Assembly (NCBI GenBank): GCA_019671005.1
Contig: CM033747.1
Span: 28,299,188 to 28,363,187 of the forward strand
Direction: 5' to 3'
Origin: Hibiscus mutabilis
Taxonomy: Eukaryota; Streptophyta; Magnoliopsida; Malvales; Malvaceae
DNA length: 64,000 nt
Positions 23,025 through 35,453 of this stretch are shown piece after piece; the first letter of the stretch is position 1, and each line of letters starts with the position of its first letter. The notes under the pieces were generated by a model. That model was not told where the DNA came from. It did not search any database and saw nothing but the letters and a program-made list of their open reading frames with translations. Both the position numbers and the translations under genes were made by a program.

Positions 23025-23987
23025 TTAGAATGTTTTCTGAGATGTTTTCTTCCCAAATATTGCTTCCCATACCAAAGGTGAAAAAGGTGCTTTCTTGTCC
23101 AGAAACTGTCTAACAGCTTTATCATTAACCAAAAATCCCTTTTGTTTTAAAGTTCCAATAACATTCTCTGCTTCTTCCACGCCCTTCTCCTTACACAACC
23201 CCTCAACCAAGCACACAAATGCGGTGACATTTGGAGAATGTCCGGCATCAAGCATCTCCAAACAGAACTCAATGGCATCATCCAAGTGATTACAGTTACA
23301 CAGTCCTTGAATCAAAACAGTATAACTAAAGGCATTGGGAACCACACCTTTCGATTGCATCTTCCTGAAAATTCTCTTTGCGTCATCAAGCTTGTGTGCT
23401 TTGCAGAAGCCATCAACAACAGCCGTGTACACACCAACTTCAGGGATTGTACCCTTTTCCCTCTTTAATCCAAAAAGTTTCATTGCTTCTTGGATTAGCC
23501 CATCTTTACATAAACCATCAAGCATGGCTACAGCATTGGGGATAAGACCCGTCTCCTTTATTTTCTTGAAAATCTCATCAGCATCCTGTGGTGGGGAAAC
23601 CTTTTCTTCATGCCCTTTCTTATGCATTGCTTCTGATTCTGAGGGCAGTTTTTCTCGCTTGTTGTCAAGCCCAAGCTTAAATTTTTCCAGGAAATTCACA
23701 TCAGATTGAGAATCTTCCCTCTTCTTTTTAGGATCAGAAGCAAGCGGAAACGAGGAACCATTACGATCAAAGTTGGTTCCTTTGGTTTCTCGAATAGAAG
23801 GATTAAAAGGCCTTTGACCCCTTAATGGCCTACCGGGAATACGTTGAGGCGCCTCATCTTCGTTCCAATTGCTATTGAAATGGTGTGTTTGCAGGAGAAA
23901 TGAAGAAGGAGATGCTCTTGAAATGGGGTGATGGGGCTTCAAGGTTAAAATCTTCATCAGCTTCGTATGTAAAAATCTGAAGACCAT
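23025..23987 (-). CDS. Small P-class pentatricopeptide repeat protein, tandem copy 2 (intact)
   Basis: A 320-codon uninterrupted frame; starting at the conserved MKILTLKPHHP (23957) gives 310 residues. The N-terminus is basic, Ser-rich and free of acidic residues for about 25 positions, consistent with a mitochondrial or plastid targeting peptide. Then comes a charged linker (KLGLDNKREKLPSE) and four tandem 35-residue PPR units, with signatures such as AVVDGFCKAHKLDDAKRIF and VLIQGLCNCNHLDDAIEFC. PPR proteins bind organelle RNA. This is the only one of the three copies without a disabling lesion. Its first ten codons (MVFRFLHTKL) come from the unit junction, so its upstream region is the 3' flank of the next unit rather than the ancestral promoter. 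Specific RNA target unknown. Confidence 0.85.
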   Translation of the reverse strand: MVFRFLHTKLMKILTLKPHHPISRASPSSFLLQTHHFNSNWNEDEAPQRIPGRPLRGQRPFNPSIRETKGTNFDRNGSSFPLASDPKKKREDSQSDVNFLEKFKLGLDNKREKLPSESEAMHKKGHEEKVSPPQDADEIFKKIKETGLIPNAVAMLDGLCKDGLIQEAMKLFGLKREKGTIPEVGVYTAVVDGFCKAHKLDDAKRIFRKMQSKGVVPNAFSYTVLIQGLCNCNHLDDAIEFCLEMLDAGHSPNVTAFVCLVEGLCKEKGVEEAENVIGTLKQKGFLVNDKAVRQFLDKKAPFSPLVWEAIFGKKTSQKTF

Positions 23988-25235
23988 TGGAGCTTGGCAA
24001 CTCCTATATTCAGTAAAAACCAGAACCAGAAGAAACTAGAATGAATTTATAGAACAACAAGAGCTTGTCAAACAATTTAGAGCAGTGGCATTAAAGTGCT
24101 GTACAAGTTTGAACTCATTTAAAAGTAGGTAAATTTCTATGTACAGTTTCTGTCGCTTGCTGTTGAATTCAAATAGGAGATAATTTTCTAGAGTTGAATT
24201 TTTCCACTGGATATGTTTGATAAAAAGTTACTTTGACTAATGATCATTTCTGACTTGGTTAATGCATGCAGCCTTACCTGCATTCACCGGAGAGAAGTCG
24301 GTAATGGAGAAAGGAATTGCCATGGGGCTGCAGGGATCATCTGCATCGAGTTTTAGTCCCTCGTAATATCAAGAAGTAGGGAACAAAAGAAATTGAGGAA
24401 TGCCCATTTGAAGACTATACAAAGCTTGACCAGAAAAATTATGACTTTGCGGCCAATAACCATGTGATTCTGTTAGTAGAGTGCTGCTAAACTATTAGTT
24501 TCTGTAGTCAGGGATTAAACCTTGGGAACCCCGAAAAATATAAAGAACAGAAACAGCAACTTCTGAGAAGCAACACTCATCTTAACAGCAATTGCAAAAC
24601 AGTGCTAGATGCTTATGTAGGTACAAGGTAGGGAGGGATAACAATTAAGATATCCATTCGCAATGGTTTGCATAGCTTAAGCAATAAACAGAATTCCAAA
24701 GTGAATGGCCTTACTCGGGCATTCTTATCACCGAAACAGCTGATATTAAAAGAAAAAAATCTGCATGTAGATTTTTTATTCAAATGAATCTAACAAATTG
24801 CATGGTTGCATTTTTTACCCCTGGAGCTGTTGGATTGGTGATATCTTTGTCAACATTATTACATGCTAAAGTTCCATAACTCATTTATCAAATCATTCTG
24901 TTACATATATTCTAACATGGTTTTGGTTTTTTCTTGCAATGTCTACAGTTTATGACACAACATACCAGCAATTGTCTGCACTAGCACCATTACTAGTTGC
25001 TTTGATCTATCATGCAGATAACAGTTGAAAAACATACCAACCAACAGATTCAGGAAGCAAAATCCAAATATAAGAAGTTGTATAAAGAGAAGAAGAGGTA
25101 ACTTCCATTCATAAACTCTAAGAACCTTCCATATTGTAGATGTGAACAAATAGCAGGAAACCAAGAAAAAGGGGCAGGACAAAGAGACTTACAAATTTCA
25201 GGAGCCTAACAAAAGAAGATGGCATAAAAAAGGAG

Positions 25236-26216
25236 TTAGAATGTTTTCTGAGATGTTTTCTTCCCAAATATTGCTTCCCATACCAAAGGTGAAAAAGGTG
25301 CTTTCTTGTCCAGAAACTGTCTAACAGTTTTATCATTAACCAAAAATCCCTTTTGTTTTAAAGTTCCAATCACATTCTCTGCTTCTTCCACGCCCTTCTC
25401 CTTACACAACCCCTCAACCAAGCACACAAATGTTGTGATATTTGGAGAATGTCCGGCATCAAGCATCTCCAAACAGAACTCAATGGCATCATCCAAGTGA
25501 TTACAATTACACAGTCCTTGAATCAAAACAGTATAACTAAAGGCATTGGGAACCACACCTTTCAATTGCATCTTCCTGAAAATTCTTTTTGCATCATCGA
25601 GCTTGTGTGCTTTGCAGAAGCCATCAACAACATCCGTGTACACAACAACTTCAGGGATTGTACCCTTTTCCCTTATTAATCCGAAAAGTTTCATTGCTTC
25701 TTGGATTAGCCCATCTTTACATAAACCATCAAGCATGGCTACAGCATTGGGGATAAGACCCGTCTCCTTCATTTTCTTGAAAATCTCATCAGCATCCTGT
25801 GGTGGGGAAACCTTTTCTTCATGCTCTTTCCTATGCATTGCTTCTGATTCTGAGGGCAGTTTTTCTCGCTTGTTGTCAAGCCCAAGCTTAAATTTATCCA
25901 GGAAATTCACATCAGATTGAGAATCTTCCCTATTCTTTTTAGGATCAGAAGCAAGCTAAAACGAGGAACCATTATGATCAAAGTTGGTTCCTTTGGTTTC
26001 TCGAATAGAACGATTAAAAGGCCTTTGACCCCTTAATGGCCTACCGCGAATACGTTGAGGTGCCTCATCTTCGTTCCCATTGCTATTAAAATGGTGTGTT
26101 TGCAGGAGACATGAAGAAGGAGATGCTCTTGAAATAGGGTGATGGGGCTTCAAGGTTAAAATCTTCATCAGCTTTGCAACCCCCCGGGAGCTTGTGATGA
26201 TTCCATATTGTAGCAC
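25236..26216 (-). pseudogene. PPR gene, tandem copy 3 (ancestral 5' end, nonsense in linker)
   Basis: This copy keeps the sequence that lies outside the array upstream of the start, so it most likely has the original promoter. The frame opens MLQYGIITSSRGVAKLMKIL and proceeds to NHNGSSF-type sequence, where a TAG (25956-25958) replaces the Ser or Pro codon of the other copies. The PPR part after it (25910-25236) is open and has several unique substitutions. The lesion differs from that in copy 1, so the copies decayed independently. Confidence 0.85.
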
Positions 26217-26367
26217 TGGTGTGTAGTATCAAAAGGCTGTTCTTTTTTTCTTCAATATGGGTTTGACAGGGAATGAGGGTTTAAGCTGAGAGAAGTTAGC
26301 TTTTTGAGCCCCAAACGTATCAAAGTCTGATCTTTTCCTTCTCAATTCAAAGAAACTGCTACGGGTT

Positions 26368-28974
26368 TGAAAGGTCGCTTTTATGTTTAGAATTAGATTA
26401 AAATCTCAGAATGTTTTAGGGTTGTTTTATCGATGAAATAGAATGAAAATTGTTTCCTGTCTCCCTCTGATATTTCTGCTGCTTCTTCTTCTACCTTTGT
26501 TCTATCTCTTCTTCCTCGTTCAAAAATTAAGTTTTCTTGATTTGTGTTGCATCAAAGATATCAAAGCTATCTTTCCTGGCCAATTTTTTTTTTTAAATGC
26601 AGTCTGAATTCAACGCGATGGAAACACGATTGAAGGAGAAAATCGACCAAACCCTCAATAAGAAGGTTTAAGAGATCCAAGCGAAAATCAATGGCGTTCG
26701 CTCTGAGGTTCACGAATTGAAGGATCTGCTGCAAAAAATTGCTGGGTCCGATGGTGTCTTCGAAGGGGATTTTGGGTGCGACACCGACAGAGAGATTGCC
26801 TCTTGTGTTAGTACAACATGATAAAGGGGAGTCAGCTGCAACACCATTAACAGCTGCTGCTACACCCAAAATTAACTTGGTGAAGGAAGCTCTGCCTACG
26901 GAGCAGGTGTTTGACGAAATGCCTACAAGAAACGAGGAGTTTAAAGTTTCTAAGCATTTCGATGTGGTGTGTGGAGGTTTGACTGAGGTTCAAGATTCGA
27001 TGGTGCCCCTCAAGGGCAAGACCCTGGACATAGTTTCGGCAGAGGATGAAGATCAGTTTCCAACTGAAATGGATGTAGGTTACCTGAGTAAGGTACGTGG
27101 GGACCCGACTCTGTACATGGGTTTTATTGACATGGTTACTGGTATTTGGATAGGTAACTTGAACTTGAATTCTGCCTGCAATATTAAATCAAAATTGGAA
27201 AGGGAATTAGATAATCCAATTCAGGGAACCTTAAACTTTGGGGATAATCTGTTTAAGGAATAGACAGACACGGTTACTAGTTTTATGCTTAGAAATACAC
27301 TGTTTGTTAATCTGGAAGTGGCTTGGATAGATACACTGTTTAAGCATATTGTCCCAGGTTACGGTGATCTGAAATTAAAATTGGTTGATACTGTATATCT
27401 GTACTGTGCTGTTGAAGCAAAATTGATTGGAAATAATACAGGTTTCGACCTTATTGATCCGAATTGGAATGTGATTGTTGATGTTTACTCACATTGTGTG
27501 GTTGAACCATTTCAAAAAATTCGGATTGGGAAATTTTTGATCCAGGGGGAAAATCACATCTAACAAGGCTGAGAAGAGTAATGAAGAATATTTAGTTGAA
27601 TTACTTAAAAGATTTTTTCGAAAAAAAATTGAAGGAGAAAAAGGTTTGGATTGCTCGGGTTTAGCTTATGTGTTTGATGTTTTTATGAGTAATGCCTTGA
27701 CTGAAATGTATACAACATGTGACTTCAGGGATGATACTTGTGTTTTTATAGTAGTTTATGATAGCTCCATTGTTTCACGGACAACAATGGTATTGGAGGG
27801 AATGGAAACGTTACAAGTATTGCCTAAAATACCAGCTAATGGGTCTAGGGACTTAGTAACTTGTTTACACAACCAGGAGTTGTTACACAAGTTAAGATGT
27901 CATTATAATACAATTTTAATCCTTGAGGACAAGGATTTCTCGAGCAGGGGAGTGTTGATGCAAGATAACACTTCATATCAGATTCCTATAGGTCAATCTC
28001 CAGTACTCTTTCATATTTAGCTGAGGAACCAACAGTGATTTTTGTTGACCGAAGCTTACAATAGAAAGAAGCTTCTATTAGAATGCTCAAGCCCTATCTG
28101 ATACAAATCCCAAGCTGACGTGAAAAAGACGGATTGTGAGTTTCAAATTGATGACCTGAACTATAAGTTACAATCGTATGGGCAGCCATCAGTTCAAGCT
28201 AGAAACTTCCACAAATTGCATCCGAAATGGGCTAGTCTCTTCCCCATTTTGGATAAGCTACAGAAACACATTGGTTGGCTTGTGATTGGAAGTGATGGAG
28301 CTGTTAGTAAAGAGCAATCGCGAATTTTAGCAAGGGTGATGATTGAGAAGATCAACAAAATAGGACCAGATGAGTACATTGAAGCAATGATTGGTTTGAA
28401 TGGCCAAGCTGGAAAAGCTAATAAAACTGTTGATAATATGGTTGCCAAAGGTTATTATGTATACATGGTACATCTTTTTCGCAGTGTTGGGTTAGGAGTT
28501 GGTGTTAAAATTGTACTATTTAGGATGATTTTTGATCCCGGAGGACACTTATCATTACTGTCAGTTCAGCTGTTGTATCTGTATATGCCGAAAAGAGCTT
28601 TGGGATATATTTGGTCAAATCATAAGAAGAAAAACATGGTTGATCGTTCTTCTAAGTTGGAATCTTCTAAGGTGGAATTACAGGTTCCAACTTTAATCCT
28701 TGAGGACAAGGATTTCTCGAACAGGGGAGTTTTGAGGCAAGCCCAATTATACATAAATAAAACGGAAAGTTTTATTATATTAAACTTTAGTGAAACTACG
28801 TCGTTTTTCTGTTTAGAATTGGGTTAAAATCCCAGAATGTTTTATGGTTGTTTTATCGATGAAATGAAAATTGTTTCCCGTCTCCCTATGATATTTCTGC
28901 TGCTTCTTCTTCTACCTTTTGCTCTATCTCTTTTTCCTCATTCAAAAATTTAGTTTTCTTGATTTGTGTTGCAT
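26368..28974 (+). mobile_element. Rearranged Ty3/gypsy retrotransposon relic
   Basis: Direct repeats of about 170-190 bp (26368-26556 and 28795-28974; shared words GAAAATTGTTTCC and TTTCTTGATTTGTGTTGC) look like LTR remnants. A decayed tRNA-Met-like primer site (AGATATCAAAGCT) follows the first. Inside, 26600-26720 reads like a gag coiled-coil start (METRLKEKIDQTLNKKV). 27960-28260 reads like the integrase C-terminal part (GQSPVLFH, YLAEEPTVIFVDRSL, DDLNYKLQSYGQPSV, KLHPKW). The polyprotein tail LILEDKDFSSRGVL occurs twice, once before the integrase part and once after it, so domains are out of order. No reverse transcriptase was seen. Frames are broken by stops and shifts. Clade assignment is tentative. 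Confidence 0.65.
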
Positions 28975-29133
28975 CATTAAGCTCAGAGAAGTTAGGTTTT
29001 TGGGTCCAAAAGGAAACAGACGGAGGGGAAAAGTTTAGAACTTTAGGAGTAAAACGGAACTTTCAAATGCAAGCATGAAACACTAACTCAAAGAAAACGC
29101 CCGCCAAAGCAAGACATCAACGAAAGTTTTTAC

Positions 29134-31694
29134 ATGGCATATAAAATTTCTCACTTCAACTTCCCAAAGCTTCTCTTTTGCCTTCCCTTATGCAACGCAC
29201 ATCTCTTTAAAGCTCTCTCTGTTTCAACTCTAGCAACAACCCTAACTATACCCAGGAAGAAAAAAACATTTTCCCACCTTTTCCAAGAATGTTCAAACCA
29301 AACATCCTTAAACCCAGGAAAACAGGGTCATTGTCAAATGATAATATCTGGATTTGTCCCAACAGTTTTAGTGGCCAATTGTTTGATCCAGTTGTACGTT
29401 AAATGTGGACATTTGGAATATGCTAATGAAGTGTTCGATGAAATGTCTCAACGAGATGCCGTGTCGTGGAATGCAATGGTTTTCGGGAATGCTAGTAATG
29501 GGGATTGCGAGGAGATATTTTGATGATATGCCTGAAAAGGATGTTATTTCGTGGAATTCATTGATTTCAGGGTACCTGAAGAATGGTGAGTGTTTGAGAT
29601 CCATTTTGGTTTTCCTGAAAATGAGGAAGGCGGGAGTTGGGTTTGATTGGACAACCTTTGCTGCTGTTTTGAAATCTTGTGCTGTTTTGGAAGAGTTTGA
29701 CGAGGGGGTACAAGTTCATGGTGTGGCGGTTAAAGTTGCTTTTGATAAAGATGTCGTTACAGGGTGTGCTTTGGTGGATTTGTATGGAAAATGTTGGGAG
29801 GCTAGATGATTCAATTAGGTTCTTTTATCAAATGCCCGAGAAGAATTGGGTTTCTTGGAGCGCTGTCATTGCAGGTCGTGTTCAAAATGGTAAGTTTATT
29901 AAGGGTGTTGAATTGTTCAAAGAAATGCAAAGGAAGGGTATTGGGGTTAGCCAGTCAACTTATGCTAGCGTTTTCAGGTCATGCGCTGGGTTCTCTGCAT
30001 TCTGGTTAGGTAGGCAGTTGCATGGTCATTCATTGAAGATGAATTTTGCATCGGATTTGATTGTAGGAACAGCAACTTTAGATATGTACGCAAAATGCGG
30101 TAGCATGATTGAAGCTCAAAAGGTATTTAACTTGTTTTCAACTCGCAATATGCAATCTTTTAATGCTATAATTATTGGCTATGCCCAAAGTTGTCAAGCC
30201 ATTCAAGCGTTGTATCTATTTCGAAATTTGCTCAAGTCTGATCTTGGTTTTGATGAAATAAGTTTATCAGGAGCATTTAGTGCTTGTGCAGTCATTAAAG
30301 GGTATTTGGAGGGCATTCAAGTATATGCGGCAATCAAAACTAATCTTGAGTCAAATATTTGTGTGGCCAATGCTATTCTGTACATGTACGGTAAATCTGG
30401 AGCTTTAGCTGAAGCATGCCATGTTTTCTATGAAATGGAGGAAAGAGATGCTATTTTTTGGAATGAAATTATTGCAGCACACGAACAGAATGGAAATGAA
30501 GAGGCAACACTCTTGCATTTTGTTTCCATGCTGCATTCCGGGATGGAACCTGATGAGTTCACTTATGGCAGTGTCTTAAAATCTTGTGCCGGTCAAAAAG
30601 CCTTGGATTATGGCATGGAGATCCATAATAGAACAATTAAATCTGGAACAGGGTTTCATCCGTTCGTTGGAGGTGCTCTTGTTGACATGTACTGCAAATG
30701 TGGGATGATGGAAGAGGCAGAAAAGATCCATGAAAGAATAGAGCAGCAAACCATGGTCAGTTGGAATGCAATAATTTCTGGGTTTTCTCTGCAGAAAGAA
30801 AGTGAAAAAGCTCAGATTTTTTTTTCTCGAATGTTGGAAGTGGGGGTAAATCCAGATCACTTCACTTATGCAACAATTCTTGATACCTGTGCTAATTTGT
30901 CCACTGTTGGACTTGGTAAGCAAATTCATGCTCAAATCATCAAGCTTGAACTGCAATCGGACGTATACATATGCAGCACTCTAGTGGATATGCACTCAAA
31001 ATGTGGAAACATGCATGATTCCAAGCTCATATTTGAGAAAGCAACTAATCGGGATTTTGTAACATGGAATGCCATGATTTGTGGGTATACCCAACATGGC
31101 CTCGGAGAAGAGGCCCTTCAAATTTTTGAGGATATGATTATCAAGAATGTGACACCAAACCACGCAACATTTGTTTCAGTCCTTTGAGCATGTGCACATA
31201 TAGGCTTGGTAGAGAAGGGATTGCATTATTTTGCCTTGATGTCAAGTGACTATGGTTTAGCTCCTCAGTGGGAGCACTATTTGTGTATGGTGGATATAAT
31301 GGGAAGGGCAGGTCAAATTAACGAGGCATTGAGGCTCATAAATGATATGCCTTTTGAACCAGATGATGTTATATGGAGAACTCTGCTTAGCATTTGCAAG
31401 ATCCATGGGAATGTAAAGGTGGCTGAGAAAGTGGTGGATTCCCTTTTGCAATTGGACCCTCAAGATTCCTCTGCTTATATTCTTCTATCCAACATTTATG
31501 CTGATGCCGGATTGTGGGGCAAGGTTTCGTATACGAGGAAGATGATGAGGTATAATAAGCTCAAGAAGGAACCTGGGTGTAGTTGGATTGAAATAAAAGA
31601 TGAGGTTCATGCATTCCTTGGTGAAAAGGCTCATCCAAGATGCAAAGAGATATATGAGATGCTTGAAGAGGAGGCAAACCAATTACAGGGGTAA
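29134..31694 (+). pseudogene. MEF13: PLS-class PPR protein, MEF13-like, with two frameshifts and a stop
   Basis: Joined by eye across frames, the product follows Arabidopsis MEF13 (At3g02330), a mitochondrial RNA-editing factor. Markers in order are FSHLFQECSNQ, MIISGFVPTVLVANCL, DDMPEKDVISWNSLISGYL, MPEKNWVSWSAVIAG, CVANAILYMYGKSGALAEA, RDFVTWNAMICGYTQHG, PFEPDDVIWRTLLSIC, LKKEPGCSWIEIKDEVHAF. About a dozen alternating P, L and S repeats are visible, then an E-type tail ending EEEANQLQG. The frame shifts near 29500 (after NASNGD) and near 29795 (a T too many in GKCG-RLDD), and a TGA at 31185-31187 sits where ACAHIGLV follows. The start MAYKISHFNFPKLL is rich in basic and Ser residues, as expected for targeting. 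No intron is needed. Homology is strong; loss of function is inferred. Confidence 0.85.
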
Positions 31695-33587
31695 GTGCTG
31701 AAAATAAACTTGTGTAATTTTTAAATTTTATTGCCATCCAAAACATGTTCATGAAATTCAGTAGTTTTTGGTATCAGAATTTTAAAGCTACATGGCATTG
31801 CATTGTTATATATCTAACCGAAAACATGGCAAAATGCAGCAAATGGTGCGTGACTGCTTGAAATTAAGATAGAACCGGAACAAGGAGAAGAGAAGAGAAG
31901 AAAAGAAAAGACTTTCAACAGATCAAAGACAATGGTCCATCAACCAGAATATCAAATGGCAGAAACGATGGACAATGGATTAGAACGTATCAGTGGCCTT
32001 CCCAGGTAATCAAGGGTAGTACCCTTTTCCTTAAACTGCAGAGTGCAGACAAAAGTAACTAGTTTATGCAAAACATCAAAACGCCATGTGAAACTCACAA
32101 CTCACACAAGTGGGCAGCCTTTTCCTTTTCCCAAAACTTATCACCTTTGTTTCCCATGGAATGCACCAATTTTGTTTTTAGACAGAAACTCCGATGATAT
32201 AAAATCAATACAATTTTGGCAAATGCCACTATCTTCAAAAGGCGGGAGGGGGAATGTTTATAACTGTTGGTATGAACAGAATAAAATACTGAACAAACCA
32301 TAGGATGTCACCATCTTGATTCCAAGTCAAATATTGCAGGATCCCTTGAAATTTTGTACTAACAGACTATGGAAACATAGTACACCGCCCTTTTATTTAT
32401 TATTGAATGTCAACTTTTTGTAAGAGAGAATGCTTCACTTGCTCAATTGCTCTACCTCAAATGATATGTTTCGCTAAGCAGGTGCCCATTCCTCAGCTAT
32501 CTGTTTCTCCAAGGATTCTGCATCGCCGTTGATGGTACTCGAGTATCGAAACCAGCTTCTGCTTCAGATGCCTGCAAATTCATAACAAAACCCTGGCAGA
32601 AAAATTTGAAAGAGCCTGTGTATGTTAGAGGTAGATATTTACATATATCACCATTCTTTTACCATGAATGCAAAGAACATACATGTCTGCACATGGCTAC
32701 TGTCTTGGCAACAAAATTGATTAAAGACCCCAGTAGCATGATTGTATGTAATAGTGGGAACGAGAAAGACACAGCATTCCAAATTGATTGATACTTAATA
32801 TCTAATAATCGCAGCTAAAGACTTCAAATTGGCACAAGCAAACCAACTTCTGCGATTATTCAGAAAACTTTTCTATTCCAAACATTTCATATCCAGTAAA
32901 AGTCTCACAGGATGCTTCGTATTAATTGTCAAATAGTGTTCATCTTATGATCTGTATAAAGATTCATGCACTAATATTTTCATAAGAGAATAGATTATCC
33001 ATTTCTTTCAGTTTTCCAAGTGTTTAAGGAATGAATTTGGAATAAACTCATAAGGCCTCAGACTATTAACGCATCAAAGTAAGGCCACAAGTACAGTAAT
33101 ATAAGCCATTAGCCATATTTTCACAAGAGAATAGATTCATTCACATTCTCTTGTCACCTTGGTATTAAGTGAAATATGTATGTGTTTTTGTTAATGAGAA
33201 ATTAAGATCAGCTAATTTTTTGCCATCATCATTGAGTTTTGAACTTCAAGTTTTCGCTAAGTTTATGCAATGCCGTAGTCCATAGAGATCCACCATTTCA
33301 ATGCATGAGGAGGTTATCCAGAAATCTTCTGATTATATTATTGACAGTGTCAACTAATCTCCACACAGTTTTACTAAAAGAAACTAATCACGAAATTCAC
33401 AAACTGTGCACCTAAATGGCTAAAACACATCAATTATACTGTACATGGCTACAAGCTAGAAGCTGTTTCTAATTGCTCGCAGCATTCAAAGGTGAGGAAA
33501 AGCCTAGGGTTGGATTGAAGACAGACTTGAAATATGAAATCAGATGGGATTAGATCGAAACTACATAGGAGAAATGTGTTGCAGCCC
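31695..33587. other. Intergenic, between MEF13-like pseudogene and FRS5
   Basis: No reliable gene. A minus-strand stretch near 32578-32480 ends in an open run reading DAESLEKQIAEEWAPA followed by a stop, but I could not attach it to a gene. The rest is AT-rich, with FRS5 3' UTR expected on the right. Confidence 0.5.
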
Positions 33588-35412
33588 TCACAGGCCATCC
33601 TTCATGCTGATCTTTATATTTTGCACTTTAATCGACAGCTGTAGCTTATGGTCTTCGATGTCTTTTAAAACAGAAAGCAAATTTGATCGGTAAACTTCAC
33701 ATTTTTGACTTGCAAACTCCAGCTCACTAGTGAGTTCTCTGATTTTCTTGTCCATGTCATCCTGAAAAACAATGAAGCACCCAGCGTCAATTTTTTCCCC
33801 TTTTTTGTTCCCTTATATGTGCATATTCGGTGATGTTCTTCTATAAGTCTAGCATAAAGAAAATGATAGTGACTAGAAACATATTGGGAAAGATCGTTTA
33901 CATCCTAGGAATCATTGAACAAAGTCCCCAAAGATAGTATGCATCAAATGTCTAAAAAGCTACATGATTGAAAGACAATATAGAAGGGATATAATCAAAT
34001 TCACCATTCAGTATGAACATGTTATGCCTTGCTTAACCATGGAGCAAAACGCCTTAGGCAAACAAAAGATACTATGCTTTGACCTAAACTTGTAACCAGA
34101 TTTTCGAACAAGAATATGGAATTAGCAGGATATATAATGCAAAAGCAGTCTCTAATAAACGTTAAAACAAAAGCACGAGGAAACACAAAACAAATTGTAT
34201 TGGAGCTAAAAGAAACTGAGAAAATAGAGATGAACGTAGCTTACAAATTCATCAAGCAGATACTTCATTTCACTTCAAAGAAACATGATATATTAACAAT
34301 ATAATAAAGAGCAAAGACACAATTGTCAAAAACAATAACAGATGGAATAAACCTAGAGACATTTGCTACCAAAAAAGAATGCTACTGAACCTGCTGAGGT
34401 AACTCTACACCTTATCAATTCCTACAGAAATTAGGATTTGTATGATCCCGTTAAGTTGATCATGCAATCAAAAAGTTTACAACACAACTTCTAGACCTAA
34501 AAATATCTTCAATGACATATCATGGGACAGAAATATTCTGAGTTAAGGCTTACTACAATAAAAACAATTCCAACTGCAAGTAGTTAACCAGGTACTGAAG
34601 AAAATGAGAAAGCAAAAATTTACAGAAATGTTCAAACAAGAATATTGAAAGCACTCATGTACATAGAATTTTCATTCAATAAGCCATATGTAGAACAATC
34701 AACAGGAATAACTTCTCGATAAAAAAAAAAAAACAGGAATAACTGAATAATATTTCTCACCTCAGATAAAGGTTGACAGGGCATTTTGTGATTAACAGTA
34801 TTTGCCGGACTATCATCACGTGCAGAACCCCCCTTGATTTGCCCATTAACCAGTGTAGTCCTGCCATCATTCTTTGTTGCAAGTCCAACTCTTTTTGCAG
34901 CCTGTTGGAGAGCATCGATTGCCACATTGCAAGTGTCTAAAGACTTTGATCCTTCATCAACAAGCTTGAAGGCCTCTAGACGTAGGATATTATACCGGAC
35001 TGTATGAGATTCTAGATAATTAGTATATACATGGCTAGAACGTTCTTCTAATATGACGCTACTCCTTGCATTTTTTGTCCACCGTTTCAAAATATAATGA
35101 GAAGGGAGAGTGAGGAGATTGGTTACTCTGAAAACTGCCAATACATGTCTACAGAGAAGACCAGAGAACTCAAACATCCGGCAGCTACAAGTGGCTTTCA
35201 TTTCTAAAACATTGAACTTAACAAAGTAGGATTTATGATCCTCTCCGAACTTCGCCACCTGATATGTTATAATATCATCATCATCATCTGATTTTGATGC
35301 CATGAACGTCAGAGTCCCAACTAGCTCCTCTTGAAATCTCATAAATAGTTTTCTGGTATAAAGCTCTGACACCTGTTTCTCCATTGGAGATGGGGTCTTC
35401 AGAGCAGGGGAA

Positions 35413-35453
<41 letters not shown>

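Larger units (their letters stand above)
19543..26174. repeat. Tandem triplication of a 2.21-kb unit
   Basis: Units 19543-21752, 21753-23963 and 23964-26174 each begin CGTATGTAAAAATCTGAAG and remain colinear throughout, differing by scattered substitutions and very small indels. Each unit holds one minus-strand PPR gene body plus about 1.2 kb of its 3' flank. Outside the array, the sequences left of unit 1 and right of unit 3 share at most one or two bases at the joins. The first duplication was therefore probably not homology-driven; the third copy could have arisen by unequal crossing-over. Confidence 0.97.

Noticed and set aside
32480..32578. Possible minus-strand terminal exon ending DAESLEKQIAEEWAPA
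   Set aside because: No recognised family, no confirmed upstream exon, and several possible acceptors; coding sense cannot be supported.
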